A stretch of 64,000 nucleotides of DNA from Sabulicella glaciei (GTDB taxonomy: Bacteria; Pseudomonadota; Alphaproteobacteria; Acetobacterales; Acetobacteraceae): positions 215,510-279,509 of the forward strand of contig NZ_JAPFQI010000001.1 in assembly GCF_026183895.1 (NCBI RefSeq). Reading direction: 5' to 3'. The position numbers and the translations under genes were made by a program. Position 1 is the stretch's first letter, and the number at the start of each line of letters is the position of its first letter. Shown piece after piece: positions 33,467-41,225 of this stretch. The notes beneath the pieces are model-generated. The model was given only the letters and a program-made list of their open reading frames with translations. It did not search any database and was not told where the DNA came from.

Positions 33467-35385
33467 TGCGCGCCGGCCCGGCCCAGCCCTTGCTGCGCCG
33501 CCTCGATGAGGTCCGGCGTGGCTTCGCCGTGCTGGAGGGCCGGCGAGATGCCGTCGCGCGCCGCGCCGCGACGCTGCGCGAGAACGTCGCCGCCGCCAAG
33601 GGAAGGCTGGACGCCAAGCCCGAGGTGGACGCGCTGTTGGAGGAGATGCAGGAGGCCGGGCACCGCCGCACCCTCGGCTCCTACGAGGCGATGCTTTCCG
33701 CCATCGCGCAGGACGTGCTGGGGCCAGGCGTCGCGATCCGGCTTGCCCTGGGTACGGAGCGCGGCTTGCCGAGCCTGGACATCGAGGCGGAGCAGGACGG
33801 GGCGCGCTGTTCCGTGCTGGATGGCTGCGGCGGTTCGCTGAACAACGTGGTCAGCGCCGGGCTGCGCGCCATCGCCACCATGAAGTCGGGGCTGCGGCCC
33901 TTCCTGGCGCTCGACGAGGCGGATTGCTGGATCCGCCCCGGCCGCGTGCAGCTTTTCTGCCACGTGCTGCGCCGCCTGTCCGAGCGCATCGGCATGCAGA
34001 CCCTCGCGGTGAGTCACCATGACGTGTCGAGCCTGGGCGGCGCGATCGCCATCATCGGGCTGGAGGCGCGGCGCGAGGGCGTGGCGGCGGTCGTCCAGGC
34101 CGAAGGGCCGGCCTGGCCCGACGAGGAGATTCGCGGCATCCGCTCGATCCGGCTGGTGAATTTCGGCTCCATCCGCGACGCCACCATCCCGCTCGGTCCC
34201 GGTGTCACCGCCATCACCGGCGAGAACAACATCGGCAAAAGCCGCTTCATCCGCGCGCTGCGCTGCGTCTTCTATGGCGGGGCGGAGGGCGGCGACGGCG
34301 ACATCCGCCACGGGCAGAAGCAGGCGGAGGTGGAGATCGCGCTGGAGTACGGGCGCCGCCTGCTTTGGTCGCGCCGGCCCGGACGCAATCCCGTGACGCT
34401 GTGGACGCTTTTCGAGCGCGACGGCAGCGTGGCCGAGTGGAAGGGCGGCGCATGCCGCGCCGGCGGCCGCCTGCCGCCCGACTGGCTGCGCGAGGCGCTG
34501 GGCCTTGGCCGCGTGGACGAGATGGATTTGCAGGTGTCCCGGCAAGCGGCGCCGGTCTTCCTGCTGGGCGAGACGCCGTCGCGCCGCGCCTCCGTGCTCT
34601 CGCTGGGGCGGGAAAGCGGCTACCTGCGCGGCATGATCGAGCGTCACCGGCAGAATTGCGGTGAGGATTCCGCGCTGGTCCGCCAGGGCGAGGCAGAGCT
34701 TGCGGTGCTGGAGCGCGAGGCGGCGCTGCTGGACGCCATCCTGTCGCGCCGGCCGGACCTGGAGACGCTGCGGCGCGTCGCGGAAGGCGCCGACGCCTTG
34801 GCGCGCACTGCCGATGCCACCGCGGACAAGGCGGCGGCGATCGAAGTGCGAGGTGGAGAGATACTGGCGGCACGCGGCGCCTTGGAACGCATGACGGAGC
34901 GTCTGCGCGCGGCGGAAGCCATGCCGGACGGCGCTGGTGCCGCGCTCGGTGCGGCGGATCGGGCACACTGGCTCGCTGCGCGGATCTCCGCCGCCGCAAA
35001 GGGGGAAGCAAGGCTTTCCGCTGCGGCGGCCGCCTGCGCGCGGCTGCCGGGCGACGCGCCTGTGCTGCCCGACGCGTCGGCGCCCCTCGCCGCCGAGGCG
35101 ACGCTGCGGCGCGCGGAGGCGCGAGTGCGTGGCATCGGCCAGGCGCGGGCCGCGCTGCGGCCGCTTCCCGCCGCGGTTCCCGTTCCGCCTGATGCGGACC
35201 GAGCCGAGGCGATGGCGGCGCGGCTGTTGCAGGGGGTGGAGGAGGCAAATGCCACCGAAGCGGCCTTGCGCGAGGCTGCTTCCGCCGTGACGGCGCTTGA
35301 ACGCGCGCGCGAGGAGGCGCTGGCCGAGATGGATGTGTGCCCCGTTTGCGGCGGTGGGCTGCTTGCGATGGCGGGGGCGGCATGA
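33466..35385 (+). CDS. Rad50/SbcC-like ATPase with apparently permuted halves and C-terminal zinc hook
   Basis: A 639-residue ABC/SMC-type ATPase. Residues 1-80 are coiled coil. Then comes the half normally at the C-terminus: signature-like GCGGSLNNVVSAGLRA (120-135), Walker B PFLALDEAD (145-153) and the H-loop AVSHHD (181-186). After a linker (200-222) comes the half normally at the N-terminus: IRSIRLVNFGSIRDATIPLG (225-244) and Walker A GENNIGKS (252-259), then a long coil (395-620) ending in CPVCGGG (C625, C628), the Rad50 zinc hook, eleven residues from the end. The order is therefore a Rad50 opened at its hook and rejoined at its ends. The frame is uninterrupted. Its ATG overlaps the upstream stop, and the Mre11-like gene begins in its own stop, so the two should form an MR-type nuclease complex. 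Confidence 0.85.
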   Translation: MRAGPAQPLLRRLDEVRRGFAVLEGRRDAVARRAATLRENVAAAKGRLDAKPEVDALLEEMQEAGHRRTLGSYEAMLSAIAQDVLGPGVAIRLALGTERGLPSLDIEAEQDGARCSVLDGCGGSLNNVVSAGLRAIATMKSGLRPFLALDEADCWIRPGRVQLFCHVLRRLSERIGMQTLAVSHHDVSSLGGAIAIIGLEARREGVAAVVQAEGPAWPDEEIRGIRSIRLVNFGSIRDATIPLGPGVTAITGENNIGKSRFIRALRCVFYGGAEGGDGDIRHGQKQAEVEIALEYGRRLLWSRRPGRNPVTLWTLFERDGSVAEWKGGACRAGGRLPPDWLREALGLGRVDEMDLQVSRQAAPVFLLGETPSRRASVLSLGRESGYLRGMIERHRQNCGEDSALVRQGEAELAVLEREAALLDAILSRRPDLETLRRVAEGADALARTADATADKAAAIEVRGGEILAARGALERMTERLRAAEAMPDGAGAALGAADRAHWLAARISAAAKGEARLSAAAAACARLPGDAPVLPDASAPLAAEATLRRAEARVRGIGQARAALRPLPAAVPVPPDADRAEAMAARLLQGVEEANATEAALREAASAVTALERAREEALAEMDVCPVCGGGLLAMAGAA

Positions 35386-36383
35386 ACGGATTTCCCGTCG
35401 TCGCGGCGCGCGGCGTGCTGTTCATCGGCGACGTGCATCTTTGGTCACGCCGGCCGGGACGGCGGCTGGACGAGGATTACGCCGCCTGCGTGCTGGAAAA
35501 GCTGCGCTTCGCGCTGAATGCCGCCGCGTCGCGCGACCTGCTGCCGGTCTTTCTCGGCGACATGTTCCATGCGGCGCGCGAGGCGGATGACGGGCTGAAG
35601 GCGCGCCTCCTGCGCCTGCTGCTGGCGCAGCCGCGCCGCGCCTGGAGCAATGTCGGCAACCACGACGTCTCGGGGCTTGCGCTCGCGGAAAGCGACAGCC
35701 TTTCGCTGCTCCTCGCCGCAGGGGCGCTGCACGCGGTGCCGCAGGGCGGTGCAGGCGTCGTGGTGGAAGGCGAGGGAAGGCGCGTCGGCATCGGCTTCAC
35801 GCCGCACGGGGTGGAGATCCCGGACTGCGTGGCAGGGGCGTTCGGCGAGACGATGCCGGATGCGACGGTTTGGGTCACGCATCACGACCTCGCCTTCAAC
35901 AGCCGCTACCCCGGCAGCACGGCGTTGAAGCCAATCGCCGGGTGCCGCCTCGCGCTCAACGGGCACATGCACGTGGGATGCGCGCCGGTGGAGATGGGCG
36001 AGACCACCTGGATGAACCCGGGCGCGCTCACGCGCGTCAGCGTCACCGAGGCCGCGCACGCGCCCTGCGTGTGGGAGTTGCGCTTCAGCGACTGGGGAAT
36101 GCGACGCATCGAGGTGCCGCATCGCCGCGACGCCTTCGACCTGACCGGGAAGCTGGTGCAGCCGGAAGCGCCGCGCCGCGATGCGGCGGAGCGCGATGCC
36201 TTCGACAGCGCCTTCGCCTCGCTGCTCGAAAGCAGCATGATGGACCCGGTGGCGGCGGATGACGGAGCCTTCCTGCGCGAGATGATCGAGGCGCGGCTTG
36301 CGGCGGGCGACGTGTCTCCCGCGGCGCGGCGCATCGTGCTCGGGCTGCTGGAGGATGCGGCGGGGCGCGGCGGTTCGCGCTAG
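35382..36383 (+). CDS. Mre11/SbcD-like metallophosphoesterase
   Basis: A 333-residue calcineurin-like phosphoesterase with all metal-binding motifs: FIGDVHLW (D17, H19), FLGDMFHA, NVGNHD, VTHHD and NGHMHVG. It is shorter than typical SbcD (about 400) and lacks an obvious long capping domain; the C-terminal helical part from about residue 250 could be the ATPase-binding region. It starts in the stop codon of the Rad50-like gene (ATGA), the classic arrangement of an Mre11-Rad50 pair that trims DNA ends and hairpins. Its stop shares CTAG with the convergent XRE gene. Confidence 0.88.
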   Translation: MNGFPVVAARGVLFIGDVHLWSRRPGRRLDEDYAACVLEKLRFALNAAASRDLLPVFLGDMFHAAREADDGLKARLLRLLLAQPRRAWSNVGNHDVSGLALAESDSLSLLLAAGALHAVPQGGAGVVVEGEGRRVGIGFTPHGVEIPDCVAGAFGETMPDATVWVTHHDLAFNSRYPGSTALKPIAGCRLALNGHMHVGCAPVEMGETTWMNPGALTRVSVTEAAHAPCVWELRFSDWGMRRIEVPHRRDAFDLTGKLVQPEAPRRDAAERDAFDSAFASLLESSMMDPVAADDGAFLREMIEARLAAGDVSPAARRIVLGLLEDAAGRGGSR

Positions 36384-37168
36384 GCGTCGTTGTCGGCGTG
36401 CTGCGGGCGCGTGCCGCGCGCCGTGCCGGCCTCGCCGGGTCGCAGCGCCTCGAAGGGTATGGCGAGCAGGGCGAGGTCGCGTGGGAGGAAACCCAGCATC
36501 TCGCCGGTTCGCGCGTCCAGCGTCGTCAGCCGCGACAGCGGACCCAGCGCGCCCATGTCCAGGGCGGCCATGATGCCCTGGTTGCGGCAGGCCTCGAGTT
36601 CCTCGCCCTCCTCCGTGTCCTCGATGTCGGAGTCGTCAGGTTCGGGGGTGAAGAGCAGGGGCAGCGGATCACCGGCGAGATGAACCAGCGCCTGGCCGGG
36701 CGGCAATCCGCCATGGGGCGCGGCGTCGCCGGAACTGCTGGAGAAGAGGCGCCACAGGCTGATCTGGTCGGGACGCAGCGCGACCTCGTGCGTCACACTC
36801 GCGAAGACGAGGAAGCGGCCTTCCTCGGCCGGGACGCGCAGCGCATCGCGCACGCGATCCAGTTCCGGCGGCGACAGGATGAGGCGCGCGGCGGCGCCGC
36901 CGCGCAGGGAGACGCTGAGCGTCCAGACGCGGCCGGCGCCGTCGGCCGCATTTGGCTGCCGTGGCGCGCTGCTTGCCGGAGGGGAGGGGAACACCTCGTC
37001 CAGCGCGCGGCCCAGCGAGGCGGCGATGCGCATGGCGAGGCCGATGCGCGGGACCTGCGCGCCGCTCTCGATGCGCTGGATCTGCTGTTGGCTGGTCCGT
37101 GCGCGGCTTGCGAGGTCGCGCTGGCTCCAGCCCAGCCGCTTCCGCCATGCCTGCACCCGGTTCGCCAT
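36380..37168 (-). CDS. XRE-family transcriptional regulator with uncharacterised C-terminal domain
   Basis: A 262-residue regulator with an N-terminal Cro/C1 helix-turn-helix (residues 4-58: LGWSQRDLASRARTSQQQIQRIESG). Residues 80-200 form an unrecognised domain containing VWTLSVSLRGGAAARLILS, with an acidic stretch (DDSDIEDTEEGEE) afterwards. There is no S24 Ser-Lys peptidase motif that I can see, so it is not LexA/C1-like self-cleaving. The ATG at 37168 is chosen for AGGAGG five bases upstream; that site lies next to a perfect palindrome, suggesting autorepression. Given the ImmA/IrrE peptidase in the opposing operon, it may be its target. Confidence 0.88.
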   Translation of the reverse strand: MANRVQAWRKRLGWSQRDLASRARTSQQQIQRIESGAQVPRIGLAMRIAASLGRALDEVFPSPPASSAPRQPNAADGAGRVWTLSVSLRGGAAARLILSPPELDRVRDALRVPAEEGRFLVFASVTHEVALRPDQISLWRLFSSSSGDAAPHGGLPPGQALVHLAGDPLPLLFTPEPDDSDIEDTEEGEELEACRNQGIMAALDMGALGPLSRLTTLDARTGEMLGFLPRDLALLAIPFEALRPGEAGTARGTRPQHADNDA

Positions 37169-37177
37169 GAATCCTCC

Positions 37178-37195
37178 TGACACGAATCCGTGTCA
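37178..37195. promoter_or_regulatory. Perfect palindromic operator at the XRE gene
   Basis: TGACACG (37178-37184) and CGTGTCA (37189-37195) form a perfect 7-bp inverted repeat with a four-base spacer. It begins next to the AGGAGG ribosome-binding site and ends 27 bp before the XRE start codon, as expected for autorepression by an XRE dimer. Confidence 0.72.
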
Positions 37196-37230
37196 GTCGG
37201 CGGTTACCATGGTCGTTTCCCGTTTCGCAA

Positions 37231-37254
37231 GAAAAGCGCCCGAAGGCGCTTTTC
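37231..37254 (-). terminator. Hairpin terminator of ssb
   Basis: A perfect 10-bp stem GAAAAGCGCC / GGCGCTTTTC around CGAA; on the minus strand the loop reads C-UUCG-G, an extra-stable tetraloop. It lies 28 bp past the ssb stop. The 3' arm ends CTTTTC, giving a short U-rich tail. Confidence 0.75.
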
Positions 37255-37282
37255 CCGTGTGTGCCGTGCTGTGCGTGACGCC

Positions 37283-37771
37283 TCAGAAAGGCACGTCATC
37301 CGCCGCATCCCAGCCGCCCCGCGGTGCGCGCCGCGACGCTGCGGCGCGTGCGCGCGGCTTGGAGACCGGCGACGACTCGACCGGAGCCGGCGCTTCCTCC
37401 TCCTCGCGCGAATCGTCTGCGTTGCCGCGTCCGCCGACCAGGGTCAGCTCGCCGCGGAACTGCCGCAGCACGATCTCGGTGGTGTACTTGTCCTGGCCGT
37501 CCTGGCCCTGCCACTTGCGCGTCTCCAGCTGGCCTTCGAGGTAGACCTCGCTGCCCTTCTTCAGGAAGCGCTCGGCAATCTCGCCCAGCTTCTCGTTGAA
37601 GATCGCCACCGAGTGCCACTCGGTGCGCTCCTGCTGGTTGCCTTCGCGGTCCTTGTAGCGCTCCGACGTCGCTACGCGGAGGTTCACCACCTTGCCGCCA
37701 TTCTGGAAGTTCCGCACCTCGGGGTCCTTCCCGAGACGACCCAGAATCAGCGCCTTGTTCATACCCGCCAT
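37283..37771 (-). CDS. ssb: Single-stranded DNA-binding protein
   Basis: A 162-residue bacterial SSB. The OB-fold fills residues 1-110 (NKALILGRLGKDPEVR, ERTEWHSVAIFNEKLGEIA, KGSEVYLEGQLETRKWQ), followed by a disordered acidic and Ala/Arg-rich linker and the intact partner-binding tip DDVPF. It protects single strands and recruits repair enzymes, fitting the neighbouring RecD2, Rad52-like and MR-like genes. A LexA box lies 91 bp upstream of the ATG. An in-frame ATG three codons downstream (37762) is also usable. Confidence 0.96.
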   Translation of the reverse strand: MAGMNKALILGRLGKDPEVRNFQNGGKVVNLRVATSERYKDREGNQQERTEWHSVAIFNEKLGEIAERFLKKGSEVYLEGQLETRKWQGQDGQDKYTTEIVLRQFRGELTLVGGRGNADDSREEEEAPAPVESSPVSKPRARAAASRRAPRGGWDAADDVPF

Positions 37772-37861
37772 GGGGCTCGCTCCTTCGCCTGGCCGCGGCC
37801 CCCATGGGAGGATTCCCTGTCCGCTGCCGAGCTGGTTTCTAGCACAAGGCGCGGACGACGA

Positions 37862-37876
37862 GAACAAAAAAAGAAC
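37862..37876 (-). promoter_or_regulatory. LexA (SOS) box upstream of ssb
   Basis: GAAC-A7-GAAC (GTTC-T7-GTTC on the ssb strand), an exact alphaproteobacterial SOS box. On the minus strand its inner half overlaps TTGTTC, a possible -35 element, with TGCTAG 17 bp further on. It also lies 49 bp before a small plus-strand ORF, so it could act in both directions. Confidence 0.78.
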
Positions 37877-37924
37877 AAAGGTACGTCGAGGCAGCGTCGC
37901 GGCACCCCGTGGCGTTCTGGCTCC

Positions 37925-38089
37925 ATGAACGACACGGACAAGAAGCGGCCCCCCGAGACCAAGGAGGCCCTGGCGAAGCGCGCGGCGGAGTTGGAGAAGC
38001 GCCGCGTCGGCCCGGAAAGCGAGGAGCGCAAGTCGCCCGGCGGACCGCAATCGCGCCTGTCGGACGAGATCGTGCCCTCCGGGAGCTGA
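37925..38089 (+). CDS. Small charged hypothetical protein
   Basis: A 54-codon frame from the ATG at 37925 (MNDTDKKRPPETKEALAKRA ... SRLSDEIVPSGS). The composition (many Lys, Glu and Arg, with Pro/Gly near the end) differs from the Arg/Gly/Ala-only shadow frames seen elsewhere, which favours a real gene. No ribosome-binding site is obvious. It is divergent from ssb across the LexA box and convergent with the RND pump gene, six bases away. Function unknown; no homology recognised. Confidence 0.5.
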   Translation: MNDTDKKRPPETKEALAKRAAELEKRRVGPESEERKSPGGPQSRLSDEIVPSGS

Positions 38090-38095
38090 GGTGGA

Positions 38096-41000
38096 TCAGG
38101 CCTCGCGGGGGCGCAGGAAGCGCAGTCGGCGCGCCACCCACAAGCCAAGGTCGTCCACCACCACGTAGAAGGCCGGCACTACCACGAGGCTCAGCAGCGT
38201 CGAGGTGACGAGGCCGCCGATCACCACCAGCGCCATGGGCGCGCGGAACTCCGCGTCGGCGCCGATGCCGGCGGCGATGTGCGCCATGCCCGCCGTCATG
38301 GCGATGGTGGTCATGATGATCGGCCGGGCGCGCTTGCGCGCCGCCTCCATCAGCGCCGCCTCTCGCGCCAGCCCCGCCCGCCGCGCCTCGATCGCGTATT
38401 CGACGAGGAGGATGGAGTTCTTGGCGACGATGCCCATGAGCATCAGCACGCCGATCACCGCCGAGACGCCGAGAGCCTTCTGCGCGAGCAGCAGCGCCAT
38501 CAGCGCCCCGCCCAGCGAGAGCGGCAGGGCGGACATGATGGTGAGCGGCTGCAGGAACCCGCCGAAGAGCAGCACGAGCACGAGGTATATCAGCAGCACG
38601 CCGGTCCCGAGCGCCATGACGAAGCCGCTGAACAGCTCCGTCATGATTTCCTTGTCGCCCGTCTCGCGCTCGCGCACGCCGGGGGGGAGGTTTCGCATGA
38701 TGGGCAACTGCGCGATGCGCGCCGTCGCCTCGCCCAGCGGCATGCCGTTCAGCTCCGCCTCCACTGTGGCCTGGCGCACGCGGTCCAGCCGGTCGATCTG
38801 CGCCGGGCCCGCGCCGTGACGGATCTCCGCCACCGCGTCGAGCGGGATGGGCATGTCGGCACGGCCGGCGACGCGCAGGGAGCGCAGCGCGTCGAGGTCA
38901 TTGCGCGCCTCCACGTCCAGCATCACGCGGATCGGGATTTGCCGGTCGGGCAGGTTGAAGCGGGCGAGGTTCTGGTCCGTGTCGCCGATCGTCGCGATGC
39001 GCGCCGTCAGGCCGATGGCGGTGGGCGAGACGCCCAGTTCCGCCGCGCGCGCCTCGCGCGGGACGATCTGCAGTTCCGGCCGTTCCAGGCTGGCGACGGA
39101 GCGCGCGCCGGCCAGGCCAGGCACGGTCCGCATCTGCTGCTCCAACTCGCGCGCCGCGGCGGCGAGCGTCCGGGCATCCTCGCCGATCAGGGTGATGGTG
39201 GCCTTGGCGCCGCTCATTCCGTCCGCGCCGAAGCGCACGCGGGCACCAGGGATGGCCTCCAGCTGGGGGCGGAGCTCCGCCTCGAATTGCTGCTGGCTCA
39301 GCCTGCGATCGCCGCGCGGGCGCAGGGTGATGATGAGGTTGGCGTTGCGCGGGTCGCCCTGCATGGTGGTGGAGCCCATGCCGGGGCCGCCCACCATGCT
39401 CGCCGTGCCGAGCGAGGCGAAGACGGATTCCACCTCCGGCCGCTCGCGCAGGATGCGCGTGGCCCGGGCAACGGCGCGGTCTGTGTCGGCCAGGGTGGCG
39501 CCGGGGGCGAGTTCCATGGCGAGGGCCGAGCGGCCGCGATCGGCGGCGGGCACGAAGTCCTGCGGGATCATCGGCACGAGCGCGACGGACAGGCCGAAGA
39601 AGGCCGCGGCGCCGCCCAGGGTCAGCCAGCGGTGGCGTAGGCACCAGCGCAGCAGGGCCATGTAGCGCCGCCCGACCCAGCCATCGCCCACCTCCTCCGA
39701 CCGGTTGTCGTTGCGGACGCGCAGCAGGTAAGCGCCCATGAGCGGCGTCAGCAGCCGCGCGACGACAAGGGAGAAGGTGACGGCAGCCGCGACGGTCAGG
39801 CCGAACTGACGGAAGAACTGGCCGGGGATGCCCGGCATGAAGGCGACGGGCACGAAGACCGCGAGGATCGTCGCCGTCGTCGCCACCACGGCGAGGCCGA
39901 TCTCGGCCGAGGCGTCCAGCGCCGCGCGGAACGGACCGCGCTCCGGCCTTTCCTTCAGGTGGCGGACGATGTTCTCGATTTCGACGATCGCGTCGTCCAC
40001 CAGCACGCCCACCACCAGAGTCAGCGCCAGCAGGGTGATGTTGGACAGGGCGTAGCCGAGCCACGACATGACGAGGAAGGTCGGGATGAGCGAGAGCGGC
40101 ATGGCGACGCAGGCGATCACCGTCGCGCGCCAGTCGCGCAGGAAGATCCACACCACGACCACGGCCAGCGCCATGCCGACCAGCAGCGCCTCCACCGCGG
40201 CGATGTAGCCCGCTTCCACGAAGGCGACGGTGGAGGTGACGCGCTGGATGCGCACGCCCGGGTGCTGCTGCTCCAGCAGGGCGGCGCGGGCCGCCACCTG
40301 CCGGGCCACGCGCACCTCGGAGCTGTCGCGGGTCCGCAGCACCTCGAAGGCGACGACGGGCTGGCCGTCCAGCCGGGCGGCGGTGCGGATCTCGGCCGTC
40401 GCATCCGTCACCTCGGCAAGGTCGCCGAGGCGCGCGGTGCGGCCGCCGGGCAGGATGATGGGACGCGCCCGCAGCGCCTCAACCGAGGTGGCGGAGCCGA
40501 GGGTGCGGATGCTCTGCTCGCTTTCGCCGAGCGTGCCGCGCCCGCCGGGCAGGTTGATGTTGCCGGCGCGAAGCTGGTCGTTCACCTGCGCGGCGGTGAT
40601 GCCGAGGGCTAGTAGCCGGTCGGGGCGCAGGGCGATGCGGATCTCCCGCTCCACCCCGCCGACGCGGTTCACCTGGCCGACGCCGCGCACGGACAGCAGC
40701 GACTTCGCGACCGTGTCCTGCACGAACCAGGACAGCTCGGCCGGGGACATGTGGGGGGCGGAGACGGTGTAGGTGACGATGGCGCCGCCCGTGATCTCGA
40801 CGCGCGACACGATGGGGTCGCGGATGGCGGCGGGCAGGTCGGCGCGGATCTGCGCCACCTTGTCGCGCACGTCATTCGCCGCGCGGTCCGGGCTCTTGCC
40901 CAGCGCGAACTCGATGATCGTGATGGACATGCTGTCCTGCACGACGGAGTTGATGCGCTTCACGTCGCCCAGGCCCGAGACGGCGTCCTCGACGCGGCGC

Positions 41001-41215
41001 GTCACCTGGGTTTCCAGTTCCGATGGCGCGGCGCCCGGCTGCATGATGGTGACGACCACGGCCGGGAGGTCGAGGTCGGGCGTGTTGTTCACCCGCAGCC
41101 CCGGAAAGGCGAGGAGGCCCGCCACCGTCATCAGAAGGAAGAGCACGATGGTGGGGATCGGATTGCGGATCGCCCAGCCTGAGATGTTGGCGTGGTCGTG
41201 TTGGCGCTCGCTCAT
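38096..41215 (-). CDS. RND-family multidrug efflux transporter (AcrB-like inner membrane pump)
   Basis: A 1039-residue RND pump that exports hydrophobic compounds using the proton gradient. Visible are the first transmembrane helix ([19 protein letters not shown]), two large periplasmic loops, and the proton-relay aspartate pair in helix 4 ([16 protein letters not shown]). The C-terminal helix block includes [20 protein letters not shown]. Length and duplicated layout match AcrB/MexB-type proteins. The start is set at 41215 after AGGGGG; the longer frame upstream is Arg-rich and untypical. It follows the membrane-fusion gene by 10 bp. No outer-membrane channel gene is present. Confidence 0.95.
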   Translation of the reverse strand: MSERQHDHANISGWAIRNPIPTIVLFLLMTVAGLLAFPGLRVNNTPDLDLPAVVVTIMQPGAAPSELETQVTRRVEDAVSGLGDVKRINSVVQDSMSITIIEFALGKSPDRAANDVRDKVAQIRADLPAAIRDPIVSRVEITGGAIVTYTVSAPHMSPAELSWFVQDTVAKSLLSVRGVGQVNRVGGVEREIRIALRPDRLLALGITAAQVNDQLRAGNINLPGGRGTLGESEQSIRTLGSATSVEALRARPIILPGGRTARLGDLAEVTDATAEIRTAARLDGQPVVAFEVLRTRDSSEVRVARQVAARAALLEQQHPGVRIQRVTSTVAFVEAGYIAAVEALLVGMALAVVVVWIFLRDWRATVIACVAMPLSLIPTFLVMSWLGYALSNITLLALTLVVGVLVDDAIVEIENIVRHLKERPERGPFRAALDASAEIGLAVVATTATILAVFVPVAFMPGIPGQFFRQFGLTVAAAVTFSLVVARLLTPLMGAYLLRVRNDNRSEEVGDGWVGRRYMALLRWCLRHRWLTLGGAAAFFGLSVALVPMIPQDFVPAADRGRSALAMELAPGATLADTDRAVARATRILRERPEVESVFASLGTASMVGGPGMGSTTMQGDPRNANLIITLRPRGDRRLSQQQFEAELRPQLEAIPGARVRFGADGMSGAKATITLIGEDARTLAAAARELEQQMRTVPGLAGARSVASLERPELQIVPREARAAELGVSPTAIGLTARIATIGDTDQNLARFNLPDRQIPIRVMLDVEARNDLDALRSLRVAGRADMPIPLDAVAEIRHGAGPAQIDRLDRVRQATVEAELNGMPLGEATARIAQLPIMRNLPPGVRERETGDKEIMTELFSGFVMALGTGVLLIYLVLVLLFGGFLQPLTIMSALPLSLGGALMALLLAQKALGVSAVIGVLMLMGIVAKNSILLVEYAIEARRAGLAREAALMEAARKRARPIIMTTIAMTAGMAHIAAGIGADAEFRAPMALVVIGGLVTSTLLSLVVVPAFYVVVDDLGLWVARRLRFLRPREA

Positions 41216-41225
41216 CGGGGCCCCC

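Noticed and set aside
33466-35385. Two separate genes or a frameshift instead of one Rad50-like protein
   Set aside because: The frame is continuous through the linker at residues 200-222 and no start codon with a ribosome-binding site precedes the Walker A half.
29077-38089. Prophage or integrative element
   Set aside because: No integrase, structural phage gene, att repeat or composition change is visible; the genes look resident although some families are phage-related.
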